A stretch of 53,732 nucleotides of DNA, taken from positions 1-53,732 of the forward strand of contig PBOG01000183.1 in the NCBI GenBank assembly GCA_002724245.1. The letters run 5' to 3'. The notes under the pieces were generated by a model. It had not been told where the DNA came from. It was given only the letters and a program-made list of their open reading frames with translations, and did no database searches. Source of the DNA: Planctomycetaceae bacterium. GTDB taxonomy: Bacteria; Planctomycetota; Planctomycetia; Pirellulales; Pirellulaceae. Below, piece after piece: positions 9,563-17,175 of this stretch. Numbering within the stretch: position 1 is the first letter of the stretch; each line of letters starts with the position of its first letter. The translations under genes and the position numbers were made by a program.

Positions 9563-10384
9563 ATGCGGCTCGCAATTTGCAACGAAACGTTCCAGGATTG
9601 GCCGTTTGACCGGGCTTTCGCCTTCGCCCGCGAGTGTGGCTATACGGGTATCGAATTTGCTCCCTTTACGATTAACAAAGACGCTCGTGAAATATCCCAA
9701 CAACAACGAACCGAGATTCGGGATCAAGTAGAAGCCGCCGACCTGCAAACCATCGGTTTGCACTGGTTACTGGCGTTTACGGAGGGTTATTACCTGACTT
9801 CGCCCGAAACGGAAACGCGAAAACGCACTGCCGACTACCTGTCTGAATTGGGGAGACTCTGCCGGGACCTCGGTGGCCACATCCTGGTTCTAGGATCGCC
9901 TCAACAACGCAACCTGCTCCCTGGCATCTCACACGAAGAAGCAATGCGGCTGGCAGCCGACGTCCTGCAACAAGCGATGCCCGTTTTTGCAGACTGCGGA
10001 GTCACACTCGCAGTAGAACCGCTGGGACCTGCAGAAGGTGATTTTCTGCTCACCGCCGCAGCTGGACGCCAACTCGTCGACCTGGTCGCCTCACCACAAT
10101 GCCAGCTGCACCTGGATGTCAAAGCCATGTCGACAGAGTCGCAACCAATCGATCAGGTCATTCGCGACCATGCCGACATCATGTACCACTTTCACGCCAA
10201 CGATGCCAACTGCCGTGGCCCAGGCATGGGAGACATCGACTTCATGCCAATCTTGCAGGCCCTGGTCGACGTAAATTACGAGGGCTGGGTTTCTGTGGAA
10301 GTGTTTGACTACGACCCAGGTGTAGAAGCACTCGCCGTCGATAGCATTCGTTACCTTGAACGTTGCCTGCAACAACTCTCGTGA
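9563..10384 (+). CDS. Sugar phosphate isomerase/epimerase family TIM-barrel enzyme
   Basis: A 273-residue protein of the xylose isomerase-like TIM-barrel superfamily. ATG 9563 (MRLAICNETF) is chosen because it starts directly at the first beta strand; an in-frame upstream start at 9503 would add 20 residues without family features. Candidate metal and catalytic residues are in the expected places: the Glu of LAVEPLG, the Asp of LHLDVKAM, the His of YHFHANDAN and the Glu of VSVEVFDYD. The family interconverts keto sugars or inositol-type substrates and often feeds pathways that use Gfo/Idh/MocA dehydrogenases, one of which is at 49447. Exact substrate is unknown. Confidence 0.85.
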   Translation: MRLAICNETFQDWPFDRAFAFARECGYTGIEFAPFTINKDAREISQQQRTEIRDQVEAADLQTIGLHWLLAFTEGYYLTSPETETRKRTADYLSELGRLCRDLGGHILVLGSPQQRNLLPGISHEEAMRLAADVLQQAMPVFADCGVTLAVEPLGPAEGDFLLTAAAGRQLVDLVASPQCQLHLDVKAMSTESQPIDQVIRDHADIMYHFHANDANCRGPGMGDIDFMPILQALVDVNYEGWVSVEVFDYDPGVEALAVDSIRYLERCLQQLS

Positions 10385-10438
10385 AAATCCGGCAGCGAAT
10401 GACAGCAAAGGTCCGTCGGCTGCCTCTACCAGGCACGG

Positions 10439-10455
10439 CGCGGTAGTTCACCGCG
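10439..10455. terminator. Short hairpin between convergent genes
   Basis: CGCGGT, a 5-nt loop and ACCGCG form a 6-bp stem between the convergent isomerase and ferredoxin genes. There is no clear T run on either side, so terminator function is uncertain. Confidence 0.25.
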
Positions 10456-10493
10456 TGTCGCCCTATGGCAAATCGGTGGGGATCGACCTCTGA

Positions 10494-10889
10494 CTAGCTG
10501 GCAGCCGCCTTCAACTCAGCCAAGTGCTGCGCCGTTCCTACAAGTCGATCCCAATTTTCATGAATGTACTCTGGTGGCCCACCCACTTGCGCAACGACCT
10601 GGGCAACCTGCTCAGTCGGCACCATTTCGATCGCATCCCAGGGACAGACAAGTAACTCGTAGGGATTCGACTTCTTCTGGGGAATGTGCACGCAGACCTC
10701 ACATCCCACACAGCGTTCCAGGTCAATCTCACACCAGGACTGATTCCCTTTTACGCCGTGGCCAATGGAATTCATAAAAATACAATCGACCGGACACACT
10801 TCCAGACAGGACTCACACCCTGTGCAATTGTCGGCGTTAATGACCGCCAGTTCCTTGGGCAGTTTCTTGCGGGGCTTCTTCTTAGCCAT
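10494..10889 (-). CDS. Ferredoxin with two [4Fe-4S] cluster motifs
   Basis: A 131-residue cytoplasmic electron carrier. ATG 10889 is used; the upstream in-frame TTG (10895) has no better ribosome site, and an AGAGG lies about 9 nt before the ATG. A basic N-terminus (AKKKPRKKLPK) precedes the first motif, C22-x2-C25-x2-C28-x3-C32-P. The second motif is C60-x2-C63-x2-C66, then 15 residues, then C82-P; usually 3 residues separate the last two cysteines. Cys36 and Cys53 are extra. About 45 residues follow the clusters. In classic dicluster ferredoxins each cluster takes its last Cys from the other motif, so the long loop would sit near one cluster. No partner oxidoreductase is adjacent. Confidence 0.9.
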   Translation of the reverse strand: MAKKKPRKKLPKELAVINADNCTGCESCLEVCPVDCIFMNSIGHGVKGNQSWCEIDLERCVGCEVCVHIPQKKSNPYELLVCPWDAIEMVPTEQVAQVVAQVGGPPEYIHENWDRLVGTAQHLAELKAAAS

Positions 10890-11224
10890 CAGCAAAACCT
10901 CTTAGCAGCAGCTCTTGACCTGTCAAAGAAACACACAGCACCTGCCGGCAATCGCACCCCCGGTGGACGCTCCAGTATAGAAGGTGCCCGCAAGTGAGCC
11001 AAGCCGACCCTACTGGCACCAGCTGCTGCAAAACACCGTAAAACGCTGGTGGCCTGGCGAACCAGCATTCCCTCTGGGCGCTCGTCCCCCTCGTCCGGTC
11101 GCTCCTTTTCTGCCGACTCCGACAACTGCAACAAATGCACCAGCCACGGATTCCAAGCTGAAGATCACGTCCTGGCTGATCCGATTTTACCCGATGAAGG
11201 GTACTCTCTCTGCGGAGTCAAACC
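10890..11224. other. Intergenic region between divergent genes, nothing recognised
   Basis: About 335 bp between the ferredoxin start (-) and the exported unknown (+). Several short open frames overlap here, but none has family features or a good ribosome site. It presumably holds both promoters; no convincing -35/-10 pair was found. Confidence 0.4.
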
Positions 11225-11866
11225 ATGTTTTCCCGTCGTCTCTTCATTCCCTCACTGCTCGCTGCGGTCGGTGTACCGTACGCAATGATGCACGACGACC
11301 AGGGAAACGTGCAGACGGCAGCTATCTCGGGAATCGGCGAACAAGCCTCTGATTACAACAGCACCAGGCCGTACGGAGTTGACACAGGTATCCCGCTTGC
11401 TGGCAAGTCCGGCATGGAACTGCACCAGCTGTTTCGATTTGACGTTTCCGCTCACTGGGTCACGGCCAATTGGCCACGAGTTTCCACGATTCTGACCTCG
11501 ACAAACCTGCAGGGGCTACGTGTTCCGGTCGTCACGGGGACGCAAAAACAGGCGTTGGTTGGCGTCTTGACCTATTACTTTGACAGTCAAGACCGATTGG
11601 TTCGCATCTCGTTTCAGGGTCACACCGGTGATGAAAGACCGCTTGTTCAATATTGCCTGCAACAATTTCAGTTGAGTGTTGCGCCAAAACTCGGCCCCGG
11701 CATGTACGCATACAAACGGCGAGGGCGTCCATTCAGTGTGCTCCGGATCCGGCGTGCCCCTGTCATACGGGCGTCGTCACCCAATACCGGCCTCGAGGTT
11801 TCGCTGGAACTGAACCATCCCCGACTATCCCGTGATTTGAGCTCCAGGTTCAGAGACCAGCTCTAG
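11225..11866 (+). CDS. Conserved exported protein of unknown function
   Basis: A 213-residue protein. The start MFSRRLFIPSLLAAVGVPYA is a short hydrophobic N-terminus that could be a signal anchor or signal peptide. A following stretch of about 40 residues is low in order-promoting residues. The core from about residue 65 has beta strands such as LVGVLTYYFDSQDRLVRISFQG and VRISFQGHTGDERPLVQY, then a basic segment. It faintly resembles the planctomycete family DUF6690, but I cannot confirm that. Two hairpins follow the stop codon. No function can be given. Confidence 0.65.
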   Translation: MFSRRLFIPSLLAAVGVPYAMMHDDQGNVQTAAISGIGEQASDYNSTRPYGVDTGIPLAGKSGMELHQLFRFDVSAHWVTANWPRVSTILTSTNLQGLRVPVVTGTQKQALVGVLTYYFDSQDRLVRISFQGHTGDERPLVQYCLQQFQLSVAPKLGPGMYAYKRRGRPFSVLRIRRAPVIRASSPNTGLEVSLELNHPRLSRDLSSRFRDQL

Positions 11867-11907
11867 CTGCCCGCGCAGGCGCGCCTTCGACGACCGCTGG
11901 CGGGCAG
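11867..11907 (+). terminator. Stem-loop directly after the exported unknown gene
   Basis: ctgcccgc (11867-11874) pairs with gcgggcag (11900-11907), starting one base after the TAG stop. The loop is 25 nt and no T run follows. It may be a terminator or an mRNA-protecting structure. Confidence 0.35.
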
Positions 11908-11934
11908 CCGGATGAAGCCGACCGCGACTTCCAA

Positions 11935-11956
11935 GGTGTGCTCGACTGAGCACACC
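11935..11956. terminator. Perfect 9-bp hairpin before the ABC transporter operon
   Basis: GGTGTGCTC, loop GACT, GAGCACACC: a perfect 9-bp stem with a 4-nt loop. No T run follows on the plus strand. Lying between the unknown gene and the promoter-like box at 12084, it could separate the two transcription units. Confidence 0.4.
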
Positions 11957-12083
11957 AAAGCAATAGCCACATACTGCGATTAAGCCCCTATTGCTGGCTG
12001 CTGTGATCAAGTGGGCTTCTGCGCTTCAGAAGCAGATCGGCCTCCATGCTTCTGCCACCGATCGCTGTTCCTTGACCGCTCGT

Positions 12084-12089
12084 TATAAT
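12084..12089 (+). promoter_or_regulatory. TATAAT -10-like box for the sugar ABC operon
   Basis: An exact TATAAT lies 27 nt before the GTG at 12117, and an AAGGA ribosome site (12103-12107) sits between them. The spacing fits a short leader and supports GTG 12117 as the start. No good -35 hexamer is seen at 17 nt, so it may need an activator. Confidence 0.4.
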
Positions 12090-12116
12090 CAGACTTCACC
12101 TCAAGGATCTTTCGAA

Positions 12117-14666
12117 GTGGTCGACCCTGAAGCGCCGCCGTTACTACAGCTCCATCGGATCCGGCGCACATTCCCCGGTGTCGTGGCTCTAGACCAGGTT
12201 TCATTTCAATTGCAACCGGGGGAGGTACACGCACTCGTCGGTGAAAATGGTGCTGGCAAGAGTACGTTGATTAACGTTCTCTCGGGTGTGCTCCAGCCGG
12301 ATGAGGGCCAAATCGAACTGCTGGGATCTCCCGTAGTCCTGCCTAACCCGGTTGAGGCACGTCGGCGGGGAATCGTCGCTGTGCACCAGGAATCGGAACT
12401 GTTTCCCACGCTCTCTGTCGCCGAAAACATGGCATTGGAGTCCGGCCTGCCAGTGAACAAGTTTGGCCTGGTCCGGTGGCATCAGGTGGAAGCAGCTGCC
12501 GCGAACGCCATGTCCCAACTGGGGCCCTCCTGGCATACCGATACGCCCGCTGCCGAGCTGAGTGTCGCGCACCGACAAATGGCCCAGGTTGCCGCAGCCA
12601 TTGAACAGCAAGTACGTGTCTTAATCCTGGACGAGCCGACCAGTTCTCTCAGTCGTCGTGAAGCGGAATGGCTTTTCTCACGCGTTCAGACACTGAAAAA
12701 AGCAGGCACCGGGATCATCTATATTTCGCATCGTCAAGACGAAATCTTTCACCTGGCCGATCGTATAACCGTATTACGTGACGGCCAGCATATCTGGACA
12801 CGCCCAGCCGACCAGGTTGATTCCAGTGGCCTCGTGATGGCAATGGTGGGACGCCCAATCCAAATCGAAAGGACACGATCAGATCCGGAGCGCCCGCGCG
12901 TCGCCTCCCCGGAACTGCCCCCCCGCCTGAGCGTCAAAGGCCTGCAGAGTGGACAAGTCGACTCGCAGCCAGTCGATCTTCAAGTTGCTCCTGGTGAAAT
13001 CGTCGGATTGTATGGACTCGTGGGATCAGGCCGGACGGAGTTTGCCCAGACGTTGTTCGGCATCACACCAGCTGTCAGCGGCACCATCGCAGTTGACGGT
13101 GTAGAGCATACGATCAGGCATCCGCGAGACGCGCTGGCAGCTAAAATTGCCTATGTCCCCGAAGATCGCTTGCGTGAAGGCATTTGCCGCCATTTGACGG
13201 TACGCGCGAATCTGGTCCTTTCCAGCCTGCGACGCTGGACACGACACGGGCTGGCATCGCTGGCCCGCGAACGCCAGACGTCAGCTGAAACGGTTCAGCA
13301 GTTGGCTGTCCGTCATCGCTCAATCGAACAGCCTATCAGTCAGTTGTCGGGGGGGAACCAGCAAAAAATCGTAGTCGGACGCTCACTGTTGACGGCACCG
13401 CAAATGCTCGTCCTGGATGAGCCGACTCGTGGCGTTGACGTCGGTGCCAAGAACGAAATCCACCAGATCCTGCGCAACCTGGCCGACCAGGGGCATGCCA
13501 TTCTGATGATCAGCTCCGAATTGCCAGAAGTAATGGCACACGCCGATCGCATCGTGGTTTTCCGAGAAGGCCGAGTTTCAGGTGAATTTGATCCCGCGAC
13601 TGCGTCTACGTCCGATGTCGCAGAAGCCGCATTCCCAGCGGTCACGAATCAACTTCTGGACACAACAGCGCCAAAGACGGCAGCCCGTGGCAAACTGGGA
13701 TTACGCGTGCCGGTCGCACAATGGGGCCTGGCATGCGTAGTGTTATTACTGGCTTGCTGGCTCTGGACCACCACGAAGGATTTTGATCCCTGGCTGCAAC
13801 TAACCTACGCGACGGTTTGGGTCATTCTTGGCTTGGCGGCCAGCAGTGTCATTATCGCTGGTGGCATCGATATTTCGATCGGGTCTTTATTGGCTTTGTC
13901 TGCGGCCTGCGCAGCATTTGTGCTCCGCCTGGACTACGCGCCAACTCTGACGATCCCAGCTGCGATCCTGCTGGCTACAGTCGTGGGAATGGCAGGTGGT
14001 CTGACCAATGGTGCCTTGTCGCTGGTCGGACGCGTACACCCAATTGTCGTCACTCTAGGAACCATGACCATTTACCGAGGCCTGGTCATCATGCTGCTGG
14101 GAGGTCGACCAGCTACCGGCCTGCCACCGCTCTTTCCACGTTTGGCTATCGATCCACAATCCGGGTTTCGCGGCGCCGTTCTCGCCACCATAGTCCTCGT
14201 CTGCGTCGTACACATTTGGTTGCAACACACGCGCAGTGGGCGCCACATCTTCGCCCTGGGTAGCAGTCCTACCGCAGCACGCCTGGTGGGTATCTCAGGA
14301 AAAAGAACCTGGCTGCTGGCATTTGCGGCCGGAGGCGGACTGGCGGGTTTAGCCGGTGCGTTACAGCTGGCAATCAGTGGGCAAATGCAATCGCGTCTGG
14401 GAAATGGGTGGGAATTGGGAGCGATCGCCGTCGCAGTCATCGGCGGTGTCTCGATTCAAGGCGGTCGGGGATCCGTTCTGGGAGTGATCCTGGGCGCACT
14501 GCTGTTACGACTCGTCACCAGCGCTATCGTGCGTTTGGAAATCCCTGGAGAGCAGGTGGACTTGCTGACCGGAGCGATGATTCTCGCCGCCGTCCTATGT
14601 GACTTGGGATGGCAGTACCTGCGGCCTCGTGTCCGTTTTGCCTGGAGTCGCCGGATTTCGCAATGA
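12117..14666 (+). CDS. Fused sugar ABC transporter: tandem ATPase domains plus permease (RbsA/LsrA-RbsC/LsrC type)
   Basis: An 849-residue inner-membrane protein. GTG 12117 is chosen because AAGGA ends 9 nt upstream and a TATAAT box lies just before; the open frame extends upstream to 11991 but without a ribosome site. The first ATPase domain (about 8-240) has Walker A GENGAGKST (42-50) and Walker B LILDEPTSSLS. The second (about 255-490) has the degenerate Walker A GLVGSGRTE usual in this family, signature LSGGNQQK and DEPTRGVDVGAK. The C-terminal 310 residues are a complete RbsC/AraH-type permease, with GGIDISIGS and VTLGTMTIYRG. ATPase and permease are normally separate proteins. The next permease gene overlaps its stop codon by 4 bp, so the products should be made together. 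Confidence 0.93.
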   Translation: MVDPEAPPLLQLHRIRRTFPGVVALDQVSFQLQPGEVHALVGENGAGKSTLINVLSGVLQPDEGQIELLGSPVVLPNPVEARRRGIVAVHQESELFPTLSVAENMALESGLPVNKFGLVRWHQVEAAAANAMSQLGPSWHTDTPAAELSVAHRQMAQVAAAIEQQVRVLILDEPTSSLSRREAEWLFSRVQTLKKAGTGIIYISHRQDEIFHLADRITVLRDGQHIWTRPADQVDSSGLVMAMVGRPIQIERTRSDPERPRVASPELPPRLSVKGLQSGQVDSQPVDLQVAPGEIVGLYGLVGSGRTEFAQTLFGITPAVSGTIAVDGVEHTIRHPRDALAAKIAYVPEDRLREGICRHLTVRANLVLSSLRRWTRHGLASLARERQTSAETVQQLAVRHRSIEQPISQLSGGNQQKIVVGRSLLTAPQMLVLDEPTRGVDVGAKNEIHQILRNLADQGHAILMISSELPEVMAHADRIVVFREGRVSGEFDPATASTSDVAEAAFPAVTNQLLDTTAPKTAARGKLGLRVPVAQWGLACVVLLLACWLWTTTKDFDPWLQLTYATVWVILGLAASSVIIAGGIDISIGSLLALSAACAAFVLRLDYAPTLTIPAAILLATVVGMAGGLTNGALSLVGRVHPIVVTLGTMTIYRGLVIMLLGGRPATGLPPLFPRLAIDPQSGFRGAVLATIVLVCVVHIWLQHTRSGRHIFALGSSPTAARLVGISGKRTWLLAFAAGGGLAGLAGALQLAISGQMQSRLGNGWELGAIAVAVIGGVSIQGGRGSVLGVILGALLLRLVTSAIVRLEIPGEQVDLLTGAMILAAVLCDLGWQYLRPRVRFAWSRRISQ

Positions 14667-15625
14667 ACCGCATTGATTCCACTACAGGTAAACTGCGGCG
14701 CGGCATAACTCTGGCGTTCCCGGTGTGCCTGCTGGCGATTGGCCTGACGCTTGTTTTTTCACAAGTCCAGCGTCCCGCGGCTTTGGTGGAAGTCTGGCTG
14801 CCTTGGACAGAAATCGGCATTCTCGCACTCACCATGACGGCTGTGATTCTGTGTGGCGGCATCGACCTTTCTGTCGGTTCGATGGTGGCTCTCTGCGGAG
14901 TGGTACTGGGAATTACGCTGCAATGGGAATGGCCTCTGGCAGTCGCCTTGGCAGCAACCGCTGCCTGTGGATTGTGCGCGGGTGCTTTCAATGGTGGCCT
15001 GGTTGCCATTGGTATGTCTCCCTTGGTCGCGACCTTAGCGACCATGGCATTTTATCGCGGTCTGGCAATGACGCTTTCCGGTGGGCAACGCTTCGCGGGA
15101 TTCCCTGACAGCCTACGAAACTGTCAGACGATTGCAGGTTTTCCGCTGCATTTCTTCTGCTTTGTTTTCATCGCACTGGCAATCTGGATCTTGATTCACC
15201 GTACGCGTCCGGGCCGTTGGTGTTACGCGATCGGCGACAATCGCACTGCCGCCCGTTTCGCGGCAGTACCCGACCGTCGACTCGATCTGTTTCTCTACAC
15301 CCTCAACGGTAGTGCAGCTGCGTTAGTAGCGACCCTGCACGCCATCGATGAAAACGTCGCAATTCCGGACGCATTTCGAGGTACCGAGCTTCAGGTCATC
15401 GCCTGTGTCGTCGTTGGAGGCACACTGATTACCGGCGGTGAAGGGGGGGTTCTCCGTACCCTGATTGGCATAGGAATTGTCACTCACCTTGAAATCGGCT
15501 TGCGTTTCATGAGCTATCGTTTTCCGCTATTGACCCCGAACTCACGGCTCGTGGTCATCGGGCTGCTGGTGATCCTGGTGGCAATCTGGAATCAGCGACT
15601 GCAACGCGGCAAAGCCTCTACCTGA
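14663..15625 (+). CDS. Sugar ABC transporter permease (RbsC/LsrD type)
   Basis: A 320-residue membrane protein, the normal size for the family. The ATG at 14663 overlaps the upstream stop codon (ATGA), which points to translational coupling; a longer start at 14609 would lie inside the fusion gene. Motifs include CGGIDLSVGSMVAL after the second helix, PLVATLATMAFYRG, and near the end VVVGGTLITGGEGG followed by a last helix. It should pair with the permease half of the preceding fusion to form the membrane channel. Substrate is set mainly by the binding lipoprotein encoded next. Confidence 0.92.
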   Translation: MNRIDSTTGKLRRGITLAFPVCLLAIGLTLVFSQVQRPAALVEVWLPWTEIGILALTMTAVILCGGIDLSVGSMVALCGVVLGITLQWEWPLAVALAATAACGLCAGAFNGGLVAIGMSPLVATLATMAFYRGLAMTLSGGQRFAGFPDSLRNCQTIAGFPLHFFCFVFIALAIWILIHRTRPGRWCYAIGDNRTAARFAAVPDRRLDLFLYTLNGSAAALVATLHAIDENVAIPDAFRGTELQVIACVVVGGTLITGGEGGVLRTLIGIGIVTHLEIGLRFMSYRFPLLTPNSRLVVIGLLVILVAIWNQRLQRGKAST

Positions 15626-15732
15626 AGCAAAACGCAGGAGTACTGCGACCCCAGGCACTTGCGACAGAGACCGCCTCTCGTTTCAATGGCGTTTGGCGAC
15701 AATTACCAGACCAAAACACCACGGGCAGCGAC

Positions 15733-16752
15733 ATGAGACGAAACATCAGAACCAGAGCCTGCGTACAGATCATTGCGATAGCCTGCTGTACCTTGCTCGG
15801 CTGCGGTGGCTCACAGGAGAACGCCTCATCCGGACCACGTATCGGAATGATGCCAAAGCTCATGGGAATTGGCTATTTTGAAGCCACACGTGAGGGCGCC
15901 GAAGAAGCTGCCAGGGAACTTGGGATCGAGTTGACCTACGATGGACCGCATCTGGATCGGTCTGAAGACCAGGCCCAGCAAGTCAGTGAATGGACAACAC
16001 TCGGATTTGATGTGATCGCGGTCGCCCCCGTTGATCCAGAGGGTATCTCAGAAGCGTTACGTGACGCACAACGCGCAGGCGTTACCACCTTGACCTGGGA
16101 TACTGACGCGAACGCAGACAAATCGGGCAGATCAGTGTTTGTCAATCAGGCCCCGAATGAAGCGATCGGATACAAACTGGTCGACGTCATGGCAGAGGGA
16201 ATTCAGGCCAAAGGTGAATCCCTGGCGGGCAACTACCTGATCGTCAGCGGTTCCGCTACTGCGTCCAATCAGAATACGTGGATGGAATTTATGAAGCAGC
16301 GCATTGCTGAAAAGTACCCGGAAATGAAACTGCTACCACATCTGACACCTAACGAGGATCGGCAGCGAGCCCAGGAACAAACTGCGGAAGCCTTGGCAGC
16401 CCACGCTGAGCTCAAAGGCATCTGGGGAATCACTTCGGTTTCTCTTCCGGCTGCTGCCAAAGCAACACGTGATGCGAAACGAGCAGCACAGGTTTATGTG
16501 ACCGGCTTGAGCCTTCCCAGCGAAATGCGTGAATATGTCAAAGATGGCACAGTCGAACAATTTGTACTCTGGAACCCGGTCGATCTGGGATATCTGACGA
16601 TCCAGGTTGCCCACCGCCTCCACGGCGGAAACCTGAAAAACGGTCCCCAGACAATGGGCCGACTCACGAACGTCGAAGTACGTACAGGTGAAGTCATCCT
16701 GGGCCCCCCAATGATCTTCAACCGCGACAACATTGACGACCATCGCTTTTGA
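15733..16752 (+). CDS. Sugar-binding lipoprotein of the ABC importer (LsrB/RhaS-like)
   Basis: A 339-residue type I periplasmic binding protein. The signal ends in a lipobox with Cys24 (TLLGC), so it is lipid-anchored. The binding fold starts at about residue 36 (RIGMMPKLMGIGYF). Strong resemblance to LsrB and RhaS is seen in TLTWDTDAN, LPAAAKATRDA and the C-terminus (GPPMIFNRDNID). From memory of LsrB, the AI-2-contacting Asp166, Pro220 and Ala222 correspond here to Asn, Ile and Ser, so AI-2 is unlikely; rhamnose or another deoxysugar fits better. It ends the operon, 107 bp after the permease, giving the order ATPase-permease, permease, binding protein. Confidence 0.88.
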   Translation: MRRNIRTRACVQIIAIACCTLLGCGGSQENASSGPRIGMMPKLMGIGYFEATREGAEEAARELGIELTYDGPHLDRSEDQAQQVSEWTTLGFDVIAVAPVDPEGISEALRDAQRAGVTTLTWDTDANADKSGRSVFVNQAPNEAIGYKLVDVMAEGIQAKGESLAGNYLIVSGSATASNQNTWMEFMKQRIAEKYPEMKLLPHLTPNEDRQRAQEQTAEALAAHAELKGIWGITSVSLPAAAKATRDAKRAAQVYVTGLSLPSEMREYVKDGTVEQFVLWNPVDLGYLTIQVAHRLHGGNLKNGPQTMGRLTNVEVRTGEVILGPPMIFNRDNIDDHRF

Positions 16753-17175
16753 CCATCGCTGGCTGTGAATCGGTGTGAGCCTCTGAAACCAGGTGGTGCT
16801 TTCCCAGATGCTCGCGATCTCCCTGGCATCGCATTGTGCGCGGTGAGGTGCTCCTGTACAGCAACCACCCCGTAACCGACGGGTTTGGCGCTGAGCGACT
16901 CTCTGATAGCCAAGGGAACGACCGGATCTACTGCGCGGAGTCCGCGACTGGAGCAGCTGCCATGCGCCAACAAATTGGACGTAAACACAATCTATAAAAT
17001 AACTTAATGACCATTAACCGCGACTGAAACGACGCAACACCGCCAGAGAAAAAAACTCACCAAACACCATGAAACCTCTCGATTTCCTGTACTGTCAGGA
17101 TTGTCCAGAATATACTGTTTATCCAGTCGCCCTTAGATAAAGTGTTTTCCTGTGCCGTCTGAAATTGGTGTTTTG
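16753..17175. other. Intergenic region, AT-rich in its second half
   Basis: About 420 bp between the binding lipoprotein and the secreted two-unit protein. No gene is supported. The first half is GC-rich with a small CGCGGA/TCCGCG hairpin. The second half turns AT-rich around 16985-17060 and carries a TATACT box near its end. Confidence 0.4.
17111..17116 (+). promoter_or_regulatory. TATACT -10-like box
   Basis: A near-consensus -10 hexamer 59 nt before the ATG at 17176. No clear -35 element is seen at the expected distance. Confidence 0.25.

Noticed and set aside
15733-16752. AI-2 (LsrB) function for the binding lipoprotein
   Set aside because: Overall similarity and gene order fit, but remembered AI-2-contacting residues are not conserved, so only the family is called.
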